Source: Lasiosphaeria ovina
Lineage: Eukaryota > Ascomycota > Sordariomycetes > Sordariales > Lasiosphaeriaceae
Length of the DNA: 64,000 nt
Assembly: GCA_033439765.1 (NCBI GenBank)
Contig: JAULSN010000012.1
Location: 372,001-436,000, forward strand
Direction of reading: 5' to 3'
The notes beneath the pieces were generated by a model. The model made no database searches and was not told where the DNA came from. It worked only from the letters and a program-made list of their open reading frames with translations. The position numbers were made by a program, and so were the translations under genes. Below, piece after piece: positions 45,570-54,581 of this stretch. The number at the start of each line of letters is the position of its first letter. The first letter of the stretch is position 1.

Positions 45570-47760
45570 CTGTAGGCCCTCTATATTTACAGAACTTTTG
45601 GGCTTTTGAGGGGCCTTTGGTTCTGAGCGTATAGAGACGACTTCAGTATTTCAGTATCATCAAGATTAGCTAGAAAGAACTGTATACTACTGGAAACTAT
45701 AGTAGCCCAGTTGTTCAACCAAGCTGAAAAGAAGGCCGTTGAATTTGACTCGGTAAAGACCGAATTAATCCACTTCCATACAAAAAGGAAGCCAATAGTT
45801 GACTCGATTACTATTGGAGGCTCAGAGTTCAAGCCTAAGGAAGTAGTCAAGTGGCTGGGGATCCACTTCGATTACAAGCTCAACTTCAAAGACCACGTTA
45901 CTAAGAAGGTAAACGCGGCTACGGCTATATACTACGGTATGCAACGACTAGGCTCAACACAAAAGGGCCTAGCGTTCAGGGCCCTACGTCAACTATATAT
46001 AGCCTGCGTAACCTCAGTAGCGGACTACGGGGTACAACTCTGGTGGAAAGGCCAGGCCAAAGGCCGAGGCCAAGGTCATTTAGTCAAACTATATCAAAGG
46101 CTTCAAAACCTAGCTACTAAGCAAATACTGGGGGCCTTCAAAGGATCTCCGTATAAGGCGCTAGAAATAGAGGCAGCAATACCACCACCAGAAGTAAGAT
46201 TCGAAAAGGCCTGCAATAACTATAGCCTAAGAATACTACTATTCCAGAAGGACCATCCAATAAAACAAGCCCTATATACCGAAGTACAGGATGAACTGGG
46301 CAGCGGGGACGACCTAGCCCTAATCCCCAGCTTACAGCCCTCTACACAGCTTTTAAGCCTTATCAAAAGGCTGAATAGGCTAGTAAAGGACGGCTGGAAT
46401 ATAGAGAAGCCCCTAGCATATTGGGAAGCACCATGGGCCGAACCTACTAAGGCTCAAATCCATATATCGAGTAGTGGAAAGAAGGAAGCCAAAAAGGAAC
46501 ACCTTCAGCTATTCAAAGCTATAAAACCACACCTAGCACCGGCCTCGAACGCTTCTAAAGTAGCCTTCTATACAGATGGTTCACAGGGCACAATACAGGG
46601 TAGGCCTACGAATTCGGCTGCAGTATGTAGGCTAAGTGCAAATTTGGCCCCTATAAGAATAGGATACTGGAATCTAGGCCCTGCCATAGAAGTAGCCGAT
46701 GCCGAGGTTATAGCTATAATACAGGCCCTCAAACAGGCCTGGAAAATACAAGGGCAAAGGCAAAAGGAAGAGAAAGTAACCTTCTATATCTTCGTTGACA
46801 GCCAGGCCGCAATACAGAGGCTACAGGGCTATAGCTACCACGCACAGGAAGCTAATAGCCTGATTAACCTACTCTGGAAGAAAGGCCACAAAGTTCAAAT
46901 ACACTGGTGCCCTAGCCACGTAGGTATTGAAGGTAACGAAATTGCCGATACCCTAGCTAAAAGAGGCCTAGAAAGTGGTAGAAAAACAAACTACTACGTA
47001 TCTATGGCCTACCTACGAAGGCAAGCAAAAAAGGCTATAAAGGAGGCATGGAAAGCCGACTGGAAAGCCGAAGAAGAGCGGGAGGCTATAGGCCTACGAC
47101 CAAAAGGCATAGGTACTCACTATAGAAGGGTTGCACAGGGCCTGATAACCTACAGTGTAAAACCAACTATACCGAACCTACCAAGGCCGAACCAATCGGC
47201 CTATACCCAGTTGAAGACCGGGATAGGATACCTAGCTACCTACCTAGCGAAGATTGGAAAAATCGAATCAAGTGAGTGTAGGGGAGCAGACTGCACACAA
47301 AAAGAGACACCCACACACCTCCTACTGTACTGCAAGCGGTATAAGGAAGAGAGGAAAGTACTGAAGAAGGCCTTACAGGGCCTCCTACCCTCTCTACAGA
47401 CCCTGTATTATACTACGAAGGGAAGACAGGCCCTAGGGGGCTACCTAAGCAGTACAGGAATCTGTACAGCGAGATGGAGCGAGGAAAACCTGGCTATAAA
47501 CGATCTTTGAACTATTTCCTATATCTGTATTGTATTTTCTTTATTTTCCTTTGTTTACCCCCTAGGTACATGATACCTTACACGCTTTGACTTGAAAAAA
47601 GTACACGGAACCGGAATTATACTTCGTCCAGGATTTTCTACTTCTAGTATGCCCTATTAGATTAGTCTTTCCTTATAACCTTTGAGTAGCCGTCTATAGC
47701 TTAAATAGGCCGCGTCATAGCCCTACGGGCTGCATACGCGTAATGAGAAAAAAAAAAAAA

Positions 47761-48565
47761 TTAGCGATCCTTTTCCTAGTTGCTATTGACCGCTGTCACA
47801 GCGGGTAAGGTATTATGTACCTAGGGGGTAGACAACGGAAAATAAAGGAAAATAAAGGAAAAATGAAATATAGATATAGGAAAAAGGTTTAAAGATCGTT
47901 TGTAGCCGGGTTTTCCTCGCTCCATCTCGCTATATAGATTCCTATACTACTCAGGTAGCCCCCTAAGGCCTGTCTTCCCTTCGTAGTATAATATAGGGTC
48001 TGTAAAGTGGGTGGGAGGCCCTATAAGGCCTTTTTCAATGCTTTCCTCTCTTCCCTATACCGCTTATAGCATGATCTTGTCTTACGGCGGTATTATAGCG
48101 TCCAACGCCATAGGGTCATAGTCAACTTCAGTTCTAGCCTTCTGCGTAGTAGCAGCGGCTTCTTCGGGGGATCTCGGCATCGCAACGGAGATACTTCAAG
48201 TCTTCGGTCGGGGTTCGTCAGGTCAATCTTGTCAGTCGGTTTCTTCTTCTTCAGGTCGGTGGGATATTAGAAAGCCTTCCCAGGCGGTGGATATAGACCT
48301 TAGAATGATATAACAGCGGTTAATAGCAACTAGGAAAAGGATCGCTAATATAGCTATACCATAGTCTAAGGATTCTAAGGTGAAGAAGAAAGGAAGAAAA
48401 TCTACAAAGGTGCGATTGTGGTCGCGGGGTAAGTATGGGCTAGGGCTTAGGGAGCACGGACCTCTGGGGCTTGCGGGAGGTCACGTGCGACTAATCCTAA
48501 TCGGGGCTAGTAATGAGCTTAAATCCGTGGTGGGGCCTTGGCGCTGGTGCCGACCGTGACACCCG
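47761..48565. other. rearranged segment with 35-bp inverted repeats and a LINE-B fragment
   Basis: Bounded on the left by 47761-47795 and containing at 48314-48348 its reverse complement with a single mismatch (C/T). Between them lies a minus-strand LINE-B 3' fragment (about 47803-48070) lacking poly(A), then ~245 bp of unrecognised DNA. Beyond the right repeat ~215 bp lead to an LTR-like end CCGTGACA at 48565, followed by CCCGC. It can be read as a TIR-bounded non-autonomous DNA element or, better, as an inversion inside an LTR insertion (see findings). Confidence 0.5.
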
Positions 48566-48753
48566 CTTTGACTTGAAAAACGTATACGGAATAAGAACCT
48601 TACTTTGTATAGGACTTTGACCAGGATTTTCTAAGTCTAGTATGCCCTATTAGATTAGTCTTTCCTTATAACTTTCTAGATAGCCGTCTATAGCTTAAAT
48701 AGGCCGCGTCATAGCCCTACGGGCTGCATACGCGTAATGAGAGAAAAAAAAAA
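48566..48753 (+). mobile_element. A/B-family 3' tail fragment with poly(A)
   Basis: Plus-strand shared tail of the GGAATAAGAACC subtype from CCCGCTTTGACTTG to the stem-loop and poly(A) at ~48753. It is followed by ACTAAGCCTGGGCC, which duplicates the sequence left of 29604 (ACCAAGCCTAGGCC). Whether the parent was A or B cannot be told from the tail. Confidence 0.75.
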
Positions 48754-49816
48754 TACTAAGCCTGGGCCTTGAAGTCCCCCCAAAGACCTCCCTTAGGCCC
48801 GGAACCAGGCCCATAACGCTCTCAAGCCGCATCCTCGCCTCAGTAGCGGCCTACCTACGCCGAGGTTGCTAGTAGGCAGTCAATTCGCAAGCCAGCCGGC
48901 CAACCAGCCGGCCAACCAGCCCCCTAGGTAGCCCGCCAACCAGTCCGCCAGCTACGCGAGGATTCCCTAGCTACTATCTTGCAATTAGTTTTAAAACTAC
49001 TATAAAATAGATAGCTTAGCTTGATTACCCTCCCTCTCCTTTCCTTCCTTACCCTCCTTTTAGGTACATAATACCTTATACGCTTTGACTTGAAAAAAGT
49101 ATACGGAACCGGAATTATACTTCGTCTAGGATTTTCTACTTCTTTTTTTTTTTTTTTTTTCTCATTACGCGTATGCAGCCCGTAGGGCTATAACGCGGCC
49201 TATTTAAGCTATAGACGGCTACTCAAAAGGATATAAGGAAAGACTAATCTAATAGGGCATACTAGAAGTAGAAAATCCTAGACGAAGTATAATTCCGGTT
49301 CCGTGTACTTTTTTCAAGTCAAAGCGTGTAAGGTATCATGTACCTAGGGGGTAAACAAAGGAAAATAAAGAAAATACAATACAGATATAGGAAATAGTTC
49401 AAAGATCGTTTATAGCCGGGTTTTCCTCGCTCCATCTCGCTGTACAGATTCCTGTACTACTTAGGTAGCCCCCTAGGGCCTGTCTTCCCTTCGTAGTATA
49501 ATACAGGGTCTGTAGAGAGGGTAGGAGGCCCTGTAAGGCCTTCTTCAGTACTTTCCTCTCTTCCTTATACCGCTTGCAGTATAGTAGGAGGTGTGTGGGT
49601 GTCTCTTTTTGTGTGCAGTCTGCTCCCCTGCACTCACTTGATTCGATTTTTCCAATCTTCGCTAGGTAGGTAGCTAGGTATCTTTCTACTTCTAGTATGC
49701 CCTATTAGATTAGTCTTTCCTTATAACCTTTTGAGTAGCCGTCTATAGCTTAAATAGGCCGCGTCATAGCCCTACGGGCTGTATACGCGTAATGAGAGAA
49801 AAAAAAAAAAAAAAAA
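48754..49816 (+). mobile_element. element A copy 4, right part, interrupted by LINE-B copy 4
   Basis: Resumes at CAAGCCTGGGCC with the A C-terminal coding region (CAGCGGCCTACCTACGCCGA-like at about 48840) and the 3' UTR. It is split at 49143-49682 by a truncated LINE-B and ends with the stem-loop and poly(A) to 49816. Several RIP-type changes; not coding. Confidence 0.75.
49143..49682 (-). mobile_element. LINE-B copy 4, severely 5'-truncated (540 bp)
   Basis: T-run 49143-49160, shared tail, and the last ~75 codons of ORF2 on the minus strand. Framed by the 10-bp duplication TTTCTACTTC (49133-49142 and 49683-49692). Typical dead-on-arrival LINE insertion. Confidence 0.9.
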
Positions 49817-49868
49817 GTACTCTATTTAGTTAATACTAAGGGTCTTAGAAATAAGAAAGTAAGTAACG

Positions 49869-50303
49869 TATTATAAACCGCTCGACTATATAGGTCAAGG
49901 TTCGTATCGTATATAGGTACTAGGGGTCTAAAGAATAGGTATAAAGAATGAATAAAGGGCAAGCTCCTATTATACGGGTAATATAGTCAAACTAGGTTTG
50001 CCACTTAAAGTATATAAGTATAGAGAATGTATATTACTTACTTGGAGAACTAAGTAAGCTCTATCTAAGATCGTGGCTACGGTCATTATATATATCTATC
50101 TAAGGTAGCCAATAAGAGCCCAGCTCTTACTTGCCTACCCTACTGGCGTTGCCCGGTGCCGGGCAAGATAATATGGTCGGGCAGCTGCGTGCCCGGTGCC
50201 AAGCGGGCTCTTCCCACCGAGTATACGTTGATTGGTCGGGCGGGTCCCGCACCGGTCCCTCCCGCACGTGCAGGCTGCCCAGTATGTGACGGGATCCGTA
50301 ACA
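49869..50303 (-). repeat. diverged LTR, relative of the solo LTR at 30020-30512
   Basis: 435 bp beginning on the minus strand TGTTACGG (50303) and ending ATAATA (49869). It is collinear with 30020-30512 but shorter and with many transitions. The flanking 5-mers (TAACG and TTATA) do not match, so this LTR no longer has a target duplication. Confidence 0.75.
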
Positions 50304-51081
50304 TTATATGCTTCATATAGTTGAAAAGGACCTTTATCGTATCGTAAGGATATATATCTTCTTTTCCCTCGTGGTTCCATTCCATAAGCTGGTCGAATAG
50401 TAGATTTGGCCATATCTTAGCCATATCTCTCCATAAGTCCTTTGGAATAATATCTTCAATTTTGGTATCTTCTTCGTAGGGGCTTTTCGCTTCTAAGGGG
50501 TTCTTCTCAAAGCGTTTCGCTATATAGCTAGCTATATAGCTCGCCGTATTATCAGCCGCAAGGCTAGTATTACAGCTAGCTATACGGCTAGTTATATTAG
50601 TAGATGTATGGTTGGCTGCGTGGTTGGCTATGTGGTTGGCTACGTGGTTGGCTGCGTAGTTGGCTGCGCGGTTGGCTGCGGGGTTGGTGGCTACGTGGTT
50701 GGCTGCGGGGTTGGTGGCTGTGGCTGTGGCTGTGGCTGTGATTGTGGCTATGGCTGCGGGGTTGGCTTTGTGCGCGGTGGATTTTTGGGTGGCTTTTTGG
50801 GTGGCTTTTGCTTGGCTGATTCTAGCCCATTGGGTCAAGGTGGGGCTTTCGGGAAGTTCCGTGATCTGCGGTGGGTCCGGCAGGTCGTCTGAAGAATCTT
50901 CATCGTCGGTCTTTGGGCCCAATTGCTTTGCTTTTCGACCCTCTCTGCCCCCGCGCAACTGGCCGCGCGGTGCAGCCATTGCGTAGGCGTTGAGAGCTAG
51001 TCGAGGGCAATTGATTGATGTTGCTTTCGTCGATTTTGGTGCTGTTTTGAACCAAATGCGAGTCTTCGTGTTTCTATGTTC
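50304..51081 (-). mobile_element. element A copy 7, 5' part only
   Basis: On the minus strand it starts with the canonical A 5' end (GAACATAGAAACACGAAG, 51081) and the 5' UTR, then the A ORF from MAAPRGQLRGGREGRKAKQL (50979) to the LWRDMAKIWPNLLFDQLMEW domain, broken at 50304 by the LTR. The ORF reads on into the LTR (50140). A diverged insert with TASYIASYIAKR precedes the conserved domain. It could be the missing 5' half of copy 1, displaced by the nested stack, but the two overlap by about 90 bp. Confidence 0.8.
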
Positions 51082-51142
51082 GTATGCATGTTACTTTTTG
51101 TACACTACCCGAGTAGACTTTCTCATAATATAAACCCTCTTT

Positions 51143-52469
51143 TTAACTGTTATTAATCGTGGATCTCCTCGAAGAGCTATTTACATCGAAGAATGGTTTC
51201 TCTCCTAGCCCGACAACCCGGTTACCAAACCGGTCGCCATATCCACCCTCTAGGTAATCGAATGTAGCGGTATGAAAGACGGAGCGATTGTCCCAGATTG
51301 CTGAAGAGGCGTATTGTCAGCGACAGTAAGAGGCAGGGGATGAAGAATGCAACCGGCTTCTTATTAGATAGTGGAGTTACTGCTCACCAATGTCATTCGG
51401 GCTTTTCCACTTGAACCGCACCTGCAGATCATGATTCTTGTACACGAGATCCAGAAACCAGGTCAGGAGCTTTGAGCTCTCCTCTTCGGTGAGGCCGTTG
51501 ATGTGTTTGACGTGGCCCCCAACAGGAAAGATACTGTTCCAGCCGGTGACGGGGTTGGTGCGAACCACGGGATGGATGGCCCTTAGCTCCGTGCCTACAT
51601 TCTCGGGGGCGCCTCGGGGCTTGTCGTAGAGAGCGAACCCGGCGCGCTCGGCAACTTTCTGAAAGCCCGGCTGCTCAAAGGTGGCCGTGAGAGATTCGAG
51701 AAATCTTTGGTAGGGCTCGCTTATGCGGTCGTATATTTCATAGCCCGAGGCCCAGAGCGTGTCTAAACAACACAGCCATTGTCAGTCAGTCAGCAACACT
51801 CCATAGACGTTGCTACGGCCCAGCCGCCTCTCTGTGCACGGGACATGCAGGACCAGCAGCGGCGCTCACCTCCCCCGGTAGTTGGCAGCTCAACGAGACG
51901 CAGGGACGTGTAGTCGGCGGGTACCGGCTCGAAAGCAATGTCGCTATGCCACTGAGCGCTGTTCTGCTTCTTGGGGCTCAGTTCGCTAGGGGTCGACTGC
52001 GAATAGAATCGTTTGGTCTGGATGGAGCTGATAGTGCTGATCTCCACGTCGCTGCCCCCAAGCTCGCGCTCCGAGTTGAGGATGGGGTGGATATGGAGGC
52101 CTGATGTGGCGGGACGCCCAGTGAGCTCCCCGAGCCGCAGAATCAACTTCTTCTGCAGCTCGTTCGTCAAGTCGTCCTGGGCGCGGAAAAAGACAACCCC
52201 CCTCTGCGAGACTGGTTCTTTTGGTTAGCTCATCCGTTTGAAAAGTCCGTGGCGTGAAACTGACTTGTGATTGCCAGGTCCCTAATGAGCTCATCTGAGT
52301 TAGGAGCATCCAGCCACTCGACCAGCTTGGCCTTTGGGTACTCGCGGCCAATAACCGGAGTCACGTCAAACGACTCGTACGAGTCAGTGGCGCCAGAGAG
52401 TACAAGCGGCGTCCGGTCAGCCCTCTTTGTGTTGACGGGCAAGACGCTCTCGATTGCTGAGGGAGCCAT
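51143..52469 (-). CDS. TauD/TfdA-family 2-oxoglutarate-dependent dioxygenase (sulfonate dioxygenase-like)
   Basis: The family uses Fe(II), O2 and 2-oxoglutarate to hydroxylate taurine, alkylsulfonates or related compounds, releasing sulfite. Four exons (52265-52469, 51870-52211, 51388-51762, 51143-51300) give 359 residues; introns are 53, 107 and 87 bp with good GT-AG signals. The start MAPSAIESVLPVN was chosen over an in-frame ATG 36 codons upstream because it matches the usual family N-terminus. Seen: SFDVTPVIGREYP, VFFRAQDDLTNELQK, the metal site HSD in SAQWHSDIAFEPVPADYTSL, DTLWASGYEIYDRIS, PVVRTNPVTGWNSIFPVGGH, the distal His in VFHTATFDY and the 2-oxoglutarate-binding Arg in RFGNR. Substrate not determinable. 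The retroelement island ends 62 bp after the stop. Confidence 0.93.
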
Positions 52470-54581
52470 GATGTCTTTGTTGGTGGACTCAGTGCTTCCG
52501 GTGCTTATACGATATGTTGCAGATGGGCGGGAACCGAAGCTGCCTGAGCTTAGCTCAAACGGGGTCAGGGCATTCATTAGATCCTGACAGGTTTTATATT
52601 CAAACCACCGACCACCCAGCCGGCCCTCCTATTCGGCCTCCGCCACACACTCGCTTGATAGAAGGGCCCAAACAATCTACCTCGTCTGCATACTGATTAA
52701 TAAACGAGACTCGTCCAAGAGATCACGTTCCACCTCGGCATGCCATCATGTTGCATCAATCAACATACCATCCACTCCACGACCCTCTGCAATGGCAAAC
52801 TGTTCCCCGATGGCCGAATCACGTTCAGCCACAGAGGATGGCGAGCCTCTTGACATGTATGCCGTGATACTTGCATGGCAGCAATAGGTTGCAATATCAG
52901 TAGCGGGTTGCCGGCCGCCCCCGCACACGTTTGCCTCGCCGTGGCATCGAGTGCGGGACCACACCCTCAGAATAATCAAGAATAATGAGGTCCCAACCCA
53001 ATCAATGACAAGACTCGAACGTTTGACTGCTTACCGTGGCGTCCACGAGGGTGCTGTTCACGGCCGAGCCCCCACGCTTGGTGGTCCGGACGTTTGCATA
53101 TCCAAGTACGCATGTCGGTTCCAGATTCCTGTCTTGTCAGCACCCTCGCTCACACAGGTGTACGGGCAGACTCAATCCAGGCTCCAGGTGCGACAAGGAG
53201 GCAAAGTGACCTAGACCTAGTATAGTCCCATTTATGAATATTTTGTTGGCGCAGTGCCTAGGTAGGTAGGTACCTGGGAACAAGGAAATATTATAGCAAA
53301 TAAATCGGCTAGGAAAGACCTCTAATGATTGTTACCAGGAAAGAGATCGGCCTCTCATCAGATTCCCAAATAATAGAGATTCCAGGGGCAACTACCTCCC
53401 TCGGCAAAAAAACCTCAAGGTAATTAGGGCGAGCCGTAAGGTAGTTAATACTGAAGCCTTTCAGATCCTGGAAAGTCTCCCGCCAGGTACCTATCTAACA
53501 AACATTCAGGGATTGAGCCGTATCGGGCAGGTATTGGGTAGGTAGTTTTGGCTGAGCAGTTTTCCGGAAGCTGGGCATGTCGTCATGGGCATGTGGCGTT
53601 ATGAAATGGGGGATTGGCCAATCGAATGTCTCACCTGGGCTGTCCAGGAATGCGATTGGAAGGTTGCGCCAGGACAGGCAGAATCACGTATCATCACGCC
53701 ATCTCGCCGTCATGACTTAGCCGAATTGCCAGAACTGGCAATCTTCTCACCAATTTTGCACACCCGCCGGGAGGACAGGTCGCTCTCTCGGGTCCGTGGG
53801 GTCGTTCGTGATGCTAGATGGAAATCCCGAGGACGTGGTTTTGGGTCACAAACTCCCTGGTTGCCAGAAGCTTTGATTCCCCACGCCTGCCAGTCTAGGT
53901 ACCCACACGGGCGTTGCACACAATGTGCCTTTGCCGGCCGGCTTCACTGTGGGATCTGGCATGCAGCTTGCCTTGCCACCACCCCGGGTCGAGGTCTGGA
54001 GCCCGAGGTGTTTGACGATGCCATCGCCGCCACCCACCCTTTTACGTGGCTACCTAACTAGATACTGCCCCCCCCCCCCCCCCCCCCAACACGATGAGGA
54101 GGAGCGATAACCCAGGGGCCAGACCAGTCTGACCAGTCTACAAAAGCGCCACTGTCGTGTTTTGCTGGCTGGGTCTTGGTTGGAGTGATTCTAGAACTTG
54201 ATGAGCAGAGAGCAAATGGAGACCTATCCCTGATACCGCGGCAATAAAGGTACCTACCAATTAGCGTTGCGCCTCCAGTGGCCACCACTTCTTAATCGGT
54301 ATTAGAGGAGCTTCGATGCATGTAAAACGCGATAATGCGGACACCTTTCGCCATCCATAACACCCCCCCTTGTTCTTTTGCCCGGCACCTAACTCCGGGC
54401 CAAGAGCCGGGGTGTGATGGCACCCCTCTCGACCAGGTCCTCAGGCGAGTCTCTCCAGCTCGACGTGGACGATCGTCGTATGGATATTTAGACGCGACTT
54501 CGCAACCCTTCAACAGGACATTTGCCCCCCCCCTTTGCTGTTCCCCCAACATAGAGCCAATTCGAGGCCCCAGCAATCTCC
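52470..54581. other. divergent intergenic region between the dioxygenase and permease genes
   Basis: A 2.1-kb region that should contain both promoters, since the flanking genes are transcribed away from it. It includes a pure 20-C tract (54068-54087) and TACCTAGG-type words near 53258-53275. The ORF at 53585-54061 (158 codons) shows no protein character. No sulfur-regulator site could be assigned with confidence. Confidence 0.5.
54068..54087 (+). repeat. 20-nt poly(C) tract
   Basis: Uninterrupted C run in the shared upstream region of the dioxygenase/permease pair, about 500 bp before the permease ATG. Confidence 0.95.

Larger units (their letters stand above)
37398..45629 (-). mobile_element. 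LINE-B copy 3 (Tad1-like), split by element A copy 6
   Basis: Minus-strand full-length LINE-B with poly(A) as the T-rich run 37398-37413, a 3' tail of the GGAATAAGAACC subtype, ORF2, ORF1 and a 5' UTR up to about 45629. It is inserted inside the RT active-site codons of LINE-B copy 2 and is itself interrupted by element A copy 6 (40722-42618). Own length about 6.3 kb. The flanking target duplication is short (about TATA). Confidence 0.88.
35323..47510 (+). pseudogene. LINE-B copy 2 ORF2 (endonuclease-RT-RNase H), broken
   Basis: Starts MGIKVLQHNTNRQSTAHQTA at 35323, overlapping the ORF1 stop by 10 bp. The AP-endonuclease motif LLQEPYYSG is seen; at 35734 a TAG replaces the CAG (NRAIQYY) present in copy 3, a RIP-type C-to-T. 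Beyond it GDFNLHHHWWNC and SDHEAIVFE remain, and RT shows KAPGPDR, FLDIKGAFDH and GIPQGSPISPILFL. The frame is cut at 37397, within the catalytic YIDD, by LINE-B copy 3. It resumes with DDFSISVSSR at about 45636 and runs through RNase H (FYTDGSQ, FVDSQAAI, HWCPSHVGIEG) to the stop at 47508-47510. Non-functional because of the stop and the insertion. Confidence 0.85.
31491..47760 (+). mobile_element. LINE-B copy 2 (Tad1-like), split by two insertions
   Basis: Plus-strand two-ORF LINE whose own sequence is 31491-31726, 33470-37397 and ~45630-47760. It is split by element A copy 5 (31727-33469) and by LINE-B copy 3 on the opposite strand (37398-45629). ORF1 and ORF2 overlap by 10 bp at 35323-35332. 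The 3' UTR follows ORF2 (stop 47508-47510), with the shared stem-loop tail and poly(A) 47748-47760. With the insertions removed it is about 6.3 kb. Confidence 0.88.

Noticed and set aside
47761..48348. Simple MITE with 35-bp TIRs
   Set aside because: It contains a LINE-B fragment whose breakpoint coincides with the CCCGC step repeated at 48566, which fits an inversion better. Kept as an alternative in the findings.
26609..50395. A copy 1 and A copy 7 as two halves of one element with a ~90-bp target duplication
   Set aside because: The overlapping 90 bp differ at several non-RIP positions, and an LTR without duplication lies at the junction. Not provable here.
52470..52577. Upstream in-frame ATG (52577) as dioxygenase start
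   Set aside because: The 36-residue extension is Ser/Thr-rich and lacks family similarity; MAPS at 52469 matches the usual N-terminus. Not excluded without transcript data.
53585..54061. 158-codon ORF in the dioxygenase-permease intergenic region
   Set aside because: Lies in a shared promoter region and shows no protein character; the opposite strand is equally open.
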